64,000 bases of DNA from Astragalus membranaceus (GCA_039519185.1 CM076847.1:50971708-51035707), one strand, 5' to 3'. Numbered from the stretch's first letter, positions 22,926-35,262 are shown. Notes: generated by a model not told the origin, from the letters alone. A program made the numbers and translations.

Positions 22926-23770
22926 TTGAACCTTTGCTTGTCCTCAAGCAAAAACAGTGTAAATCTTTAGGCCAATTCAGAAGGGAATTTATTTTCATAT
23001 CGAAACCTTAAGTGAACTGTGGGGCAATTCTAACACTTTGGTTTGAGAACTACTATCCGGGCTTCTTGTGGAATTGGGAGACAGTTTTAAAGTATCAATA
23101 CTCTAGAGAGGATATCAATGTCATCATAGAACCGGTTCCCCAGCATTCTTAAGCTTGGGTCCTCCATTTACTATGACCGGGTCTCAAAGGAGGGTCTTTA
23201 TACGTTGGGTATTCAAGCATTCTTCTTTTCTTTTTGATTTTGATATGCTAACCATTCATTTTGACATTTAAAATGCACCAATTTTTGCATTTTGAATTGG
23301 TTTTGCAATTTTTTTTTTTTTAATATCCCAACTTAGACGTTTTTCTCCAGTAACCGCGCATCCAGTGAATGTCACCAAGAGAACCAGGTTACTAGTTTCT
23401 CTTCAGTCCTTCTAATTGTATTAACAACTGAAAACAGTCTCAGTAGTGTGTGTGTGAAAAAGCCCTAGAAGTAGAAATCGAACCATGATACAATTTTGTT
23501 GTTCCCAACCAGTCCACCTAGATGATTGCTAATGAAAAATTGAAAAATTATTTTTGTCCAGAAAAGGCTTATCTAAAACATGCTTAGGATTCACAAAGTT
23601 TCATCATGGAGGGAGCAGAAACAACTCAACGTAAAAAGATAAAAACTCAGTAAAGCAATAAAGACATACCCAATAAAAGCAATAAAATACCCCCCATGCT
23701 TGGACTAGGCATTGTCCTCAATGATTTTTCAAATAAAACAACACAAAAGGGGTTAGGATAGCTCACCGGA
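22926..23770 (-). other. Athila 3' noncoding region
   Basis: No coding sequence is visible between the env-like ORF and the polypurine tract. Near 23690 there is a second purine-rich tract (minus strand ATGGGGGGTATTTT), preceded by the same GAGGACAA box as the terminal one. Confidence 0.5.
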
Positions 23771-24531
23771 TCACAGCCGCCCGGGCAGGGGACCCTGATT
23801 GATGTTGAAATGATGCATTAGGGTTTGGAGCATATCTGTCACGTGCTCCAATTGCTGGCTGTGGTACAGCTGGTCTTCCCTGATTAGTTGCAGCTCTTCA
23901 TTTTGCCTTTGCAGCTCTCCACCTTGCCTTATCTGCTCACCCTCGATCCTTTGGCACCAGGCTTGCATGTCAAAGCTTTGGTTATGATGGGGTTGCTGCT
24001 CAGCCATTTCTTCTTGAACTGACTCTGGTGCTTCTTGATGCACTTCCCTAGCTTCATCTTGATATAGCCAATTTGCCTGGCTCCTTGTATCTGTTCTGGT
24101 TGGGTCCGGCAAAATGATTGACTTTTGTTTGGCAATAAGCAGATGGAATGTTGCTGCTCCCTTTTTTGTTGGTTTTACCAAGGACATGCTTTTGCAAATA
24201 TCCATATCAATGAACTAGTTCCCTGTCAAAATTTCTAGATTCCCCAGCTTTTCTTGCAATCCCAGCTTCTCGACAATGTAGGTTACCATTCCCCCTATAA
24301 CAATATCCCCTTTTGGTTGTGCTGCAACACGTGCCAGATTACTTAGGATGTAATGGCAGGTGTTTATCGGCATCTCGTGTACCATTGCCCATAAGCAAAA
24401 TAGTTCACTTGTTCTGACACCACTCGTTTCACCCCGGCCAAAGATAGTGCATGCCATAACCCTAAGAGTATACCGGAAAACCGGACTATGAATTGAGCTA
24501 GCTTTTGCGCTTCTTGCTTCATAATGATTAA
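23771..24531 (-). pseudogene. Athila env-like (ORF-1 type) protein, C-terminal part
   Basis: This is the downstream half of the extra ORF between integrase and 3' LTR. The frame entering from 24531 has blocks such as GRGETSGVRTSELFCLWAM and ARVAAQPKGDIVIGGM, typical of the Athila ORF-1 family. An in-frame TAG at 24215-24217 precedes an acidic, glutamine-rich coiled-coil-like tail (24205-23771, MDICKSM...). In plants this protein is of uncertain function and only loosely envelope-like. I see no convincing transmembrane segment here. The 5' half lies across the nested element at 29803-30318. Confidence 0.7.
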
Positions 24532-25783
24532 TGTTGCGTTAAAAACACACTTAGAGCAAGTGTACTCTTTCGCAGAAGTAGTATAAAAGATTATCGTATC
24601 CACAGGGACTAATTAACAAGTACCAAACTAGTCGAGATTATTTATTGTTTAGACGAACCAATAGTTTGATGATTATAGAAACAAAATAGAAATAACAAAA
24701 TAACTAGAATTAAAATACTAGATTTAATAAATGGAGAGAGGTCTAGGGTCACGGTTCCACTTGCAAGCTTCGATTCCCCTATGTCTAATTCCTACCTGAA
24801 TTCCTTTATTTTATTTAATTACCAATCCCTTTACTAAAACTATTAATCCGTTTGGTCATTCGCGATTAATATTCTTTTTCCTAAATTAACCCTCGTTTGG
24901 TCATGCAAGAATTTAAATTCAGGAAAAGCATAAAGAGCAAAAAGGTTGAATGATTGGAAGACTAAATCAACGTTTGGTCATGCATTAATTATAGTCTCAA
25001 TTATCCTATAGGTCCACCAACTAATTGCAGTACGGTCGCTGATCAACTAATTGATTATAAACATGCAAAGGGTAGCTAATCCTAATCATGTGATAAAAAC
25101 AATAGGACAATATTAAATAAAATAAAGATAGGAATTCAAACCAGAAATTAGAACATAAAAAGGTCTCTAAACATGCAAGATCCACCTAAGACCCTAGAAG
25201 AGGATTTAGCTATCCATAGTGTTCGAGAACAATAAAATTAAATTAGGAGTCATAAATTACAGAGATAAAAATAACCCGGAATAGAGAAATTTCTGATCCT
25301 GAAATTTTAGTCTCCTTTTTCTGCTCCAGAGCTCTCTCACGGTGTCAAGAACGGGTACCCAAAACTCCCTCTCTCCAAGCCGGCGCTACTGTTGCGTGCG
25401 CGGCTACTGTTCCTGGCTTTTGTGTTCTGCCGTTCTCGTTGTTGTGCGGCTATATCTCCTCCTTCCACTGTTCTTTTAGTAAATTATATAAATACCTTTT
25501 TACTTGACTTGTTGTCTACGTTCCTTTCCTTCAATTGCCCAAGCTTTCTTTTCTTTTTAATTTCTATTGTGGGCTTCACTCTCAACAATTGGGCCACATT
25601 TTAATTCTCCACAATTCAACAATCAGCCCATATATAAATAGGCTTAAAATGGCTTTTTTTTATGTTTGATTCTCTCCTGTCAAATATGAAACAAATTAAG
25701 TTAATAATCTATTTAAGTGATAATTATTGTTCTAGAAATGACTAAAAAATATCTCTAAAAATACACTTATTAGGAGTTTATCA
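24532..25783 (-). mobile_element. 3' LTR of the non-autonomous element
   Basis: It runs in plus coordinates from TGTTGCGTTAAAA to ...GGAGTTTATCA, 1252 bp, equal in length to its partner. The minus-strand polypurine tract AAGTGTGGGGGAGC (25784-25797) abuts its right edge. Confidence 0.92.
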
Positions 25784-27321
25784 GCTCCCCCACACTTAAC
25801 CGTTGCTTGTCCTCAAGCAAATTTCCTGGCTCAATAAAATTTTCAAACAAGCAATAGAGACAACCACATAAGGAATCCCAAGTTAGAAGCACAATGACAG
25901 AGATATTATAGCACATATGAGGTGTCAAAAGGTTGCCCAGTTAGAGGCTCATGTCCCTGAAGAATACATTTATGTGAACAAAGTCACTCGCTCACAATCT
26001 CTCTAAGTGTTTAGGGACTAGGGAAATATACACTCAAGTTTCTACAAAATGCACATTACCATATGTTTGTAATTTGACCAAATCTCCACTAAATAGTTCA
26101 CATGCATGCAAAAGATGGGGTTTAATGGGTTGTAATGGGGCCAGGGTGAATTCATGCAAGGTAGGAAATAAGAAGAAAGGGATAATCAAAGGGCTAAAAA
26201 AAAGAAACAAGAAATAAATAGTAACCTTTGAAACAAAATATGGAGCTCCTATTTATTTTACAATTTTTTGCCCAAACTCCAAATTAGTTTCACTTCCTTC
26301 TTCACTCTTTTTCTATTGAGTCAGCTCTTTTTGATTTGCTTTTTGCTCTTGAGAAGACTTTTTTTTTTGGATTTGCCCTTTGGCTCTTTCATTCTTTTGA
26401 TGTGCCTTTTCCTCCTTCTTGCTTTCCTTTTTTTTTCATTTCATTTTTTTAGGAGGAAAAGGAACTTGTAACCATATGAGACACTCTTATTTTGTTTTTA
26501 TGTCCTGATGAGATAGACAATTAAAATACAGGACAAAATTGTAACTTTCAATAGTTGCTACAAATTTAATTTCAAATGGTTACCACAAAGAAAAGAAAAA
26601 ATTATATCTGGGTACCAAAGAAAAAATATAACAAATAGGCTCAAAGGGGCAACTAATGGATAAATTCAACAAACAACTCTGAGGCCAAAAAAATACCTAC
26701 ATTCCCCAAATATTTTTACATGATGCATATCAATTTTCGCCTTGAAATGGTAAAAAGACAAATTCTAGAATGTAGCAAATTGGGAAACACACTCATACAA
26801 AGAGAAGGGGTAAAAATTTATGATTTAGTATCAAACCCCTTATGAAGGCTCAAATCTCACATTTAGAAGCTAGTTCACAAAAAGTACTCAACAGAGACAA
26901 ATGCTAATTATCAGCTTCCTAAGGACATCCTCACAGTTACAATTAAACACAAGTCTGTCAAGTAAATTAATTATGGGATCCCCTAAAGGCAAAATCTCTA
27001 TTTTTTCAGTTTTTATATCCAAAACTAGCCAGAAAAAATGCTATCAACACATGTAGTGGGTATATGCATTAATAGAGATGAATTGACAAAGTTAAACTCT
27101 CCTCCCCCACACTAGCCTAAAGCATGGTCCTCAATGCAAAATATCAAATTGGCACAAAAATAAATAAATGAGAGAGTAAGAGTGACTTCCCTGAGAGAGC
27201 TTGTAGTCTGAGCTTATTCCTAAAAACAAAACAAAACAAAATAAAAATAACTGAAAATAAAACACAGGTTGCATCCTGCGAAGCGCTTGTTTAATGTCGT
27301 GAGCCTGACGATAGTTAGTGC
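25784..27321 (-). other. Noncoding 3' internal region of the non-autonomous element
   Basis: It is AT-rich with no recognised coding sequence. A second purine-rich tract (minus strand TAGTGTGGGGGAGGAG, about 27103-27118) sits next to a GAGGAC box at 27127-27132. The stretch at 27270-27320 resembles the post-integrase region of the host Athila at about 31150-31220 (shared GCCTGACG-type words). Confidence 0.55.
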
Positions 27322-28345
27322 TTAATCAGGTGGCTCTCCAAGAGCAAATTTAACATCTAACGCGGTACACCTTCTTAACTTTCTAACTATGTGGTTCACA
27401 TTGTTATTTCTTTTTCCACGTGGTGGATGAACTTCAAAGGATGGTGAAATTTTTATTTTATCTCCATCCACCATTATGCTAGGATCCTGAAAAATAAAAC
27501 TTTTTTCCAAAAGGTCCTGCATCTTTAATTCACTAAAAATGTTAGTTTCAACCACTTCATCAAAATAAGGAGAAGTTAAAGAAGAAAAAATTTCATTGAA
27601 ATTTAAAGCTTTAATAACATCATCTTCTTTACCACTCCTTAAAGTTACCTTTCCCCGGTGAACCTCAATCACAGCATCACCAATGGTTAAAACAATTTGC
27701 CCAAAAATGGGCGCTTTCTCCTCTTTCTCCAAATCTAGAACCATAGGATCTTTCTCACTGTCCTCACAAATGCTCCCTTTAGTAGGATCTTTTGTTTCAA
27801 TATGACTCCCTTCAGTAGGAGCTACTATTTTGATTTGACTCCCTTCAGTAGGAGTCTCCTCATCTTTCTTGAGAGCTTCTTCCTTCCAGATTATATTCCA
27901 CAGAGACACCTTCATCTCTCAAAGGAATACTTTTTTTGTATTGCTCAGCTTCTTCATTTTGGGTAGACTTAGTTTGTGAAGGAGTTTCTTGGGCCTCTTG
28001 AGATAACAAAGCAATGAGAGTTGAGATTTGACCCTCCAAGCTTTCAAATTTGTTGTTCATGGCACCCTCCAATCTTTCAAATTTTTCATTTGTCTGCTGC
28101 ATAAATTTGGCCAAGACCTCATTGACATCCGACTTTTCCTCCTCTTGCCTTTGCACTTGTAGTGACTCATAATTATCCCAGTGGGAGGAATAAGGAGGTG
28201 GCTCATAGTCATCCCAATAGTCTGAATAAGGTTCATAAGGAGGAGGAGAAATGTGAGTCTGGCATTGAGACATATACATATATGACTTCTCTAAATTTCT
28301 TTGTGCCTCTGCCTCTCTAATGTAGTCTCCAAGACTTTTAACCAT
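27322..28345 (-). pseudogene. Gag-tail/protease-tail ORF of the non-autonomous element, frameshifted
   Basis: The first frame (28345-27860, 161 codons) starts MVKSLGDYIREAEAQRNLEKS. It has a proline/tyrosine-rich stretch and then a coiled-coil-like FMQQTNEKFERLEGAMNNKFESLEG-type segment. A frameshift near 27890 moves to the second frame (27915-27322), which carries TEGS-type repeats. Its end (GKVTLRSGKEDDVIKALNF) looks like the tail of an Athila protease region. No catalytic domain is present. The protein's role is unknown; being coiled-coil it might contact the autonomous Gag. The start follows the primer site by about 180 bases. Confidence 0.6.
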
Positions 28346-28526
28346 GATTTAGACTTTTCTCTGCAAAACAAGGTGAACTGCAGCGGTCTCTTGGGAAAGT
28401 ATTAGTAACTTCTTTTTTTTATATATATATTTTTTTTGATAAGATAAAAAAAACAAAATTTAAAATTAAAGCAAAAAAAATGTCTAAAGCAATAAAAATC
28501 TCTTTCGTTTAATATTGCTAAATTAA

Positions 28527-28543
28527 TCCCCGGCAACGGCGCC
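28527..28543 (-). promoter_or_regulatory. Primer-binding site, tRNA-Asp type
   Basis: The minus strand reads GGCGCCGTTGCCGGGGA, seven bases after the LTR end. It is the same site as in the host Athila apart from the first base. Confidence 0.85.
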
Positions 28544-28550
28544 GAAAACT

Positions 28551-29802
28551 TGTTGCGTTAAAAACACACTTAGAGCAAGTGTACTCTTTCGCAGAAGTAG
28601 TATAAAAGATTATCGTATCCACAGGGACTAATTAACAAGTACCAAACTAGTCGAGATTATTTATTGTTTAGACGAACCAATAGTTTGATGATTATAGAAA
28701 CAAAATAGAAATAACTAAATAACTAGAATTAAAATACTAGATTTAATAAATGGAGAGAGGTCTAGGGTCACGGTTTCACTTGCAAGCTTCGATTCCCCTA
28801 TGTCTAATTCCTACTTGAATTCCATTATTTTATTTAATTACCAATCCCTTTACTAAAACTATTAATCCGTTTGGTCATTCGCGATTAATATTCTTTTTCC
28901 TAAATTAACCCTCGTTTGGTCATGCAAGAATTTAAATTCAGGAAAAGCATAAAGAGCAAAAAGGTTGAATGATTGGAAGACTAAATCAACGTTTGGTCAT
29001 GCATTAATTATAGTCTCAATTATCCTATAGGTCCACCAACTAATTGCAGTACGGTCGCTGATCAACTAATTGATTATAAAGATGCAAAGGGTAGCTAATC
29101 CTAATCATGTGATAAAAACAATAGGACAATATTAATTAAAATAAAAATAGGAATTCAAACCAGAAATTAGAACATAAAAAGGTCTCTAAACATGCAAGAT
29201 CCACCTAAGACCCTAGAAGAGGATTTAGCTATCCATAGTGTTCGAGAACAATAAAATTAAATTAGGAGTCATAAATTACAGAGATAAAAATAACCCGGAA
29301 TAGAGAAATTTCTGATCCTGAAATTTTAGTCTCCTTTTTCTGCTCCAGAGCTCTCTCACGGTGTCAAGAACGGGTACCCAAAACTCCCTCTCTCCAAGCC
29401 GGTGCTACTGTTGCGTGCGCGGCTACTGTTCCTGGCTTTTGTGTTCTGCCGTTCTCGTTGTTGTGCGGCTATATCTCCTCCTTCCACTGTTCTTTTAGTA
29501 ATTTATATAAATACCTTTTTAATTGACTTGTTGTCTACATTCCTTTCCTTCAATTGCCCAAGCTTTCTTTTCTTTTTAATTTCTATTGTGGGCTTCACTC
29601 TCAACAATTGGGCCACATTTTAATTCTCCACAATTCAACAATCAGCCCATATATAAATAGGCTTAAAATGGCTTTTTTTTATGTTTGATTCTCTCCTCTC
29701 AAATATGAAACAAATTAAGTTAATAATCTATTTAAGTGATAATTATTGTTCTATAAATGACTAAAAAATATCTCTAAAAATACACTTATTAGGAGTTTAT
29801 CA
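28551..29802 (-). mobile_element. 5' LTR of the non-autonomous element
   Basis: It is 1252 bp and nearly identical to 24532-25783, with TG...CA ends on the minus strand. Visible differences include the substitutions near 28774, 29080 and 29403. Confidence 0.92.
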
Positions 29803-30318
29803 ATTAATTCCGGTGATTTGTGACCAGAATGTATTAGGGTCATAACCTTGTGGCCTAACAGCAGCATTTATGGAATCGTGAACAAACCCTTGATTTTCAA
29901 AACCCAGCAATTCACAGAAATCATTGAACATCATTTGATAATCTTCATTAAAAAGCCGGAAGCACAGTTTATGGTTTGGGTTTAACACGCTTCTCTCATC
30001 TCTAGTAATATGCAATGAGCTTAAAAATTCAAGAGTGAGTCTGAGATATGTAGCCCTAGCCTCATTCAGAAATTTCAGCCAGCGAACAGTACTTAACAGA
30101 TATTTCACATTTCCATCTAATCCTAGGGATTGTAGAGTAGGAGAAAAATGCGGATATCGTGTAGGAACGACTAACCTTTCGTGGAGAGCCGTGAACTGTT
30201 TTCTTTGGTCTCTGTTTTTGAAGATCACCCCGTATTCATTTGGCGTGCTATCCTTCCTTTTTGTTTTTCCGGTTGAAGTGCTTCCAACTTCAACATTTTT
30301 CATCTTCTTTGAAGCCAT
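29803..30318 (-). pseudogene. Athila env-like (ORF-1 type) protein, N-terminal part
   Basis: The ATG at 30318 opens MASKKMKNVEVGSTSTGKTKRK, a basic N-terminus. Family blocks follow: FTALHERLVVPTRYP, LRLTLEFLSSL, FRLFNEDYQMMFNDFCELLGF and DPNTFWSQITG. The frame runs into the nested element at 29802 and matches the frame on the other side at 24531 once one ATTAA copy is discounted. The insertion therefore hit this gene directly. Function of the family is uncertain. Confidence 0.75.
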
Positions 30319-31225
30319 AGTACAAAAAGGGTAATTTTGGAATTTTTTGAAAAATGGGCTTCTTGGTGATTTTTGGGTTTTGCGATTTTGGTGGTGTTTT
30401 GGTGTTTTGATGGAGGAATATTGGTTTATTAATGATGGGTATTGGTTTGGGGGAAGAAATTTGGTGTTTGGGTGGTGTTTTGGGGTGGTTTATGGAGTTT
30501 TTTTGTTTCTGGTTATGGAGGTACACGAATTTGGGGGTATGTTTTTGGGTGGATTTTTGATGATTTTGATGGTAGGGTTTTGTAGAGGAGGTTGTGGGTT
30601 GTTGTTTTGGTGGAAATTTGATGGAGTTTGGTTGAGTTTTTGGGTGTTTAATGGAGGTTTTAAGTTTTGGGCATGGGGTTGTGAATAGTGTTTTTGAGTG
30701 AAGGAGATGATGAAAGTGATGAAGATGAAGAGCAACTCGTGGGGTACATTGGCAGCAAAACACGCACGGGTCGTGCATGGTATAGAACGGGTCGTGCGCT
30801 TTATTATGCCAAAATGGGCCATTTTCAGTTGAAAACAAGCACGGGTCGTGCGTGGTATAGCACGGGTCGTGCGCCTTGTTGTTGCTGATGGCGCCCATGG
30901 TCGTGCGCCTTGTTCTGCCAAAATGGGCCATTTTTAGTTGAAAACACGCACGGGTCGTGCGTGGTATAGCACGGGTCGTGCGTCTTGTTGTTGCTGATGG
31001 CGCCCAGCAAGGCGCCCTGCCCTGCGCCCGTGGCGCCCTTGCTGTCCTGCACAGTGTTTTTAGTGCTGTTTTAAACTTCAAAAGCCGTGCAAGCCTCAGG
31101 ATTGACATAATTTCCAACCGTGAGCTATTTTTCTGTTCAATAAATCAAAAAAATACATTAAGCCGTGGGTTGCCTGCCACGCAGTGCTCTTTTAACGTCA
31201 CTAGCTTGACGGTCAAAAAGAATTT
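30319..31225 (-). other. Athila spacer between integrase and env-like ORF, with GC-word array
   Basis: The stretch 30340-30690 is strongly T/G-rich on the plus strand and holds no gene. From 30755 to 31050 it has six GCACGGGTCGTGCG-type words and then GATGGCGCCCAGCAAGGCGCCCTG-like words near 31000-31040. These are the same vocabulary as the element's LTR array at 19862. The end (31100-31220) is untranslated sequence after integrase. Confidence 0.6.
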
Positions 31226-31540
31226 TCAATTGGGATCATGTAGAACTAAACTAGTTCCTTTCTCAATTGGGTCACCAATTAAATAATTTTTCAACCTCTG
31301 ACCATTGACTTTAAACGATCCGGTTTTCTCACTCCAGATCTCTACAGATCCGAAGGGGTAAACCTTACGGATTTCAAAAGGACCGGACCATCTCGATTTT
31401 AGTTTTCCTGGGAAAATTTTTAGTCTGGAATTAAATAATAACACCAGATCACCCTCATTGAATTCTCTGCGAATGATACGCTTATCATGCCAATTTTTTG
31501 TTCTTTCTTTGTACAGTTTGGCATTCTCATAAGCATCCAT
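31226..31540 (-). pseudogene. Athila integrase C-terminal segment
   Basis: An open 104-codon segment begins MDAYENAKLYKERTKNWHDK and contains FNEGDLVLLFNSRLKIFPGKLKS, SRWSGPFEIRKVYPFG and FKVNGQRLKNY. These are the usual end of a plant Ty3/gypsy integrase. It is separated from the main pol frame by TGA 31541-31543 and TAA 31625-31627, both in the same frame as the flanking codons. TGA here is explained by a CGA to TGA change. It ends naturally after LVLHDPN. Confidence 0.8.
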
Positions 31541-31624
31541 TCACAGTTCTTCTAACTCGTTTAGTTGGAGTTTTCTTTTTTCTCCGGCTAATTCCATGTT
31601 CAGGTTAAGGCGTTTAATTGCCCA

Positions 31625-34012
31625 TTAAGCTTTGTGCTCTAGTTCTACCGGAAGGTGGCAAGACTTCCCATAAATTAATTTGAAAGGAGTCATTCCAATG
31701 GGAGTCTTGTACGCAGTCCGATAAGCCCAGAGAGCATCATCAAGCTTTACCGACCAGTCTTTTCTTGAGGTCGAAACAGTTTTTTCTAAAAAACTTTTAA
31801 TTTCTCTGTTCGATACCTCAACCTGACCGCTTGTTTGAGGGTGATAAGGCGTTGCAATTTTGTGCCTTACTCCAAACTTTTGCAGTAACATTTCAAAATG
31901 TTTTGAGATGAAATGGGATCCTCCGTCGCTTATGACAACACGAGGGACCCTGAATCTTGGAAAAATTATTTTTTTGAAAAGTTTTATGACTACCTTTGCA
32001 TCGTTTGTAGGAGAAGCAATGGCTTCGATCCATTTTGACACATAGTCAACGGCTACCAGAATATATTGGTTTCCAAAAGAAGAAGGAAACGGTCCCATGA
32101 AATCGACACCCCAGATGTCGAAAATTTCAACCTCTAAGATATTATTTAAGGGCATTTCATTTCTTTTTGAAATATTTCCGGTGCGTTGACACTGGTCGCA
32201 TTTAGAAGCGAATTGATGCGTGTTTTTAAAAAGGGACGGCCAATAAAAACCAGATTGTAGAATTTTCGTAGCAGTTTTTGAAGAACTGGCATGGCTGCCA
32301 TAGGAAGAAGAATGACAATGGTATAGAATGTTACTTACCTCTTCTTCCGGAATCCATCTTCTGAACACCCCATCTGCTCCCCTTTTAAAAAGCAGTGGCT
32401 CGTCCCAGTAATACTGTTTAAGATCATGGAAGAATTTCTTCTTCTGCTGATAATTTAAATCTGGGGGGAGTACTCCTGCTGCAAGGTAGTTTACAAAATC
32501 TGCATACCATGGTGCTTCAGTTTTCGCCAATGAGAAGAGTTGATCATCCAAAAATGTATCATTAAGTGGCAACTCTTCTTCTTTTGTTCCTTGTAGACGG
32601 GACAAATGATCAGCCACAACATTTTCAACGCCTTTTTTATCCTTTATTTCAAGATCAAATTCTTGTAGGAGTAAAACCCATCGGATCAATCTCGGCTTGG
32701 CATCTTTTTTGTTTAACAAATATTTTATGGCCGAGTGATCAGTAAAAATGATGATTTTTGAACCTACCCAATATGATCGAAACTTATCAACGGCAAAAAC
32801 TACCGCCAATAATTCTTTTTCAGTTGTGGCGTAATTTATTTGTGCCTCGTCTAAGGTCCTGCTTGCATAGTATATGGCATGCAATTTTTTTTCTTTTCTT
32901 TGTCCCAAGACTGCCCCAACTGCATAGTCGCTTGCATCGCACATTATCTCGAACGGAAGATTCCACTCTGGTGGCTGTATGATCGGGGCGGTAACTAAAG
33001 CCTTTTTCAACCTGTTAAAAGCTTCAAGACAAAGATCGTTAAAAATAAATGCTGCATCCTTAAGGAGCAGACTTGTCATAGGTTTTGAAATTTTTGAGAA
33101 GTCTTTTATGAACCGGCGGTAGAAACCCGCATGGCCTAAAAAGCTTCTCACCTCTTTTACTGAGGTGGGAGGTAGCATTTTTTCAGTCACCTCAATTTTT
33201 GCACGATCTACCTCAATACCTCTATGAGAAATTAAGTGCCCTAGGACAATTCCTTCATTAACCATGAAATGACACTTTTCCCAGTTTAGAACCAGGTTTA
33301 CCTTCTCACATCTCTCTAAGACTTTTTCCAGATTGGCTAAACAGTTTTCAAAATTTGAGCCATGGACGGAAAAATCATCCATAAACACTTCCATTATGTT
33401 TTCAACAAAGTCTGAGAATATGGACATCATACACCTTTGAAAGGTAGCAGGAGCATTATATAGGCCAAAGGGCATCCTTCTATAGGCATAAGTGCCAAAG
33501 GGACATGTGAAAGTTGTTTTTTCTTGGTCGCTAGGGTGGATGGGAATTTGAAAAAATCCCGAATAACCATCCAAATAGCAGAAATGTGAGTGTCGTGCTA
33601 ACCTTTCTAGCATTTGATCAATGAACGGGAGAGGGAAGTGATCTTTCCGGGTAGCTTTGTTAAGCTTTCTGTAATCGATACACATTCTCCATCCCGTAAT
33701 TGTCCTTGTGGAAATGCATTCATCCTTCTCATTTTTAATAACTGTTAAGCCTCCCTTCTTAGGCACTACTTGAACTGGACTAACCCACTTACTATCGGAA
33801 ATAGGATATATTATCCCAGCATCAAGGAGTTTTAAAACTTCCTTTTTAACAACCTCTTTCATGTTTGGGTTTAATCTTCTTTGATGCTCGATAGAAGGTT
33901 TATAGTCCTCTTCCAGTAGTATTCTGTGTATGCAGATTGACGGATTTATTCCTTTAATGTCCTCAATAGTATACCCTACGGCTTTGGGATACTTTTTGAG
34001 AACATTAAGCAA
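31625..34012 (-). pseudogene. Athila pol: reverse transcriptase, RNase H, integrase core
   Basis: The 795-codon open frame has RT first (RMCIDYRKLNKAT near residue 110, catalytic FMDDF at 210-214). RNase H follows (MCDASDYAVGAVLG near 358, IIFTDHSAIK near 421). Integrase comes last: HHCC finger with CDQCQRTG, then WGVDFMGPFP, VISDGGSHF and YHPQTSGQVEVSNRE for the D, D and E residues. It stops early at TAA 31625-31627, where relatives continue YWAIK. Upstream it is joined to the protease part by a frameshift near 34020. It would act in the virus-like particle (reverse transcription) and nucleus (integration), but is defective as it stands. Confidence 0.92.
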
Positions 34013-34374
34013 TTTTTCAGTCTCATAATTTGTTTCAAATTTGCATTTACAATTACTGGAAAAGTAGAATTAGGGCCGAGGAACTCATATCTGAGAGATG
34101 CTGGTAAGGGTTTTAATTCTATTTTTGGTGCTTCTTTTGGGAGAGGTCGAGGTTTTTCCTCACCCAAAGTTTCAGTACCCAATTCTTGTAATGGTGGATT
34201 TTCATCCAAAAGTTTTATGTAGAATTGGGTTTCCCCTGCCGCATTTGTATTTGTGTTGCCTAAAAGGCAATCTTCCAGACTATCTTGTGAAGATGATGCT
34301 AAAGAGCAGTCTCGCACGCAATAGTCTACAATATCAATCCTGCAGCACGAGTCTTTTACAGATGGACTCTTCAT
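33976..34374 (-). pseudogene. Athila protease-to-RT linker segment
   Basis: This open stretch is in frame with the protease ORF upstream, separated by TAA at 34402-34404, and ends at a frameshift near 34020 in an A/T run. It holds acidic linker sequence (DSCCRIDIVDY, PLPKEAPKIELKPLPASLRYEFLG). The LKPLP...LRYEFLG block is characteristic of the Athila region just before RT. Confidence 0.75.
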
Positions 34375-34401
34375 GAAGTTTGAAACTTCAAACTCAACCT
34401 T

Positions 34402-35262
34402 TTAATCCCCCACATTAAAAACCAACTTACCGTTTTTAACGTCAATTATTGCCCCTGCAGTAGCTAAAAAAGGCCTCCCTAGAAGAATAGGAATTTGGGA
34501 GTCTTCTTCAATTTCCATTACAACAAAGTCCACCGGTATAAAAGTTTGCCCTACCTTGATAGGGATATCCTCTAAGATTCCAGTGGGGTATTTAATGGAA
34601 CGATCTGCCAACTGTATTGTCATTTTTGTGGGTTTAAGTTCACTTATCCCTAGTCTATTGCAAAGAGAAAGAGGCATCAAACTTACACTGGCTCCTAGAT
34701 CGCACATCGCTCTGTTTATAGTTTCACTTCCAATCACACAAGGTATGGAAAAACTACCTGGATCTTTGAGTTTTTGTGGCAGCTTGTTCTGGATAATTGC
34801 ACTACATTCCTCTGTTAATGCAATCGTCTCATAGTCGTGTATTTTTCTTTTCTTGGATAAAATTTCTTTCAAAAATTTAGAATAAGACGGCATTTGAGAC
34901 AATGTATCAGTGAAAGGAACGTTGATGTAAAGCTTTTTAAGCAAGTCGACAAACCTTTTGACTTGCTCGTCAAGTTTGTTTTTTGCAAATCTTTGGGGAA
35001 AAGGAATGGGTGGTTTGTATGGTGGTGGGGGGATGTGTGGTTCTTCTCTTTCTTTTTCTGGTTCTTTCTCTTTTTCTTTCTCTTCTTGCTCACCTGGTAA
35101 ATTATGTTTTTCATTCACAATTTTTTCTTGGTTTGCTCTTGGTTCCTCTAATTGTTTTCCGCTTCTAAGGGTGATGGCATTTTTTTGGCCTTTTGGATTT
35201 TGTTCTGGTTGCCCAGGAAATACCCCTGAAGACTTAGAGGATGAAGCTACCTGTGTTGCCAC
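34402..35262 (-). pseudogene. Athila aspartic protease region
   Basis: The segment begins with a Gag-tail linker, contains NAITLRSGKQLEEP, a very acidic/basic EKEKEPEKEREEP stretch, then a protease fold. This has PCVIGSETINRAMCDLGASVSLMP, where DLGAS is the active-site equivalent of the usual D-(S/T)-G-A. IPILLGRPFLATAGAIIDV and KLVFNVGD follow. It is in frame with gag (stop TAG 35278-35280) and with the next segment (stop TAA 34402-34404). It processes the polyprotein in active relatives. Confidence 0.85.

Larger units (their letters stand above)
24532..29802 (-). mobile_element. Non-autonomous Athila-like LTR element
   Basis: Two 1252-bp LTRs enclose 2.77 kb. A 5-bp duplication ATTAA flanks the element (24527-24531, 29803-29807). 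On the minus strand it has a primer site like the host element's, a degraded gag/protease-tail ORF pair and a polypurine tract next to the 3' LTR. RT, RNase H and integrase are absent, so mobility would have depended on an autonomous relative. Only about a dozen differences separate the LTRs, so the insertion is fairly young. Confidence 0.92.

Noticed and set aside
30347..30688. 113-codon plus-strand ORF
   Set aside because: It comes from T/G-biased spacer DNA antisense to the Athila transcript. The peptide is low-complexity G/F/W with no family.
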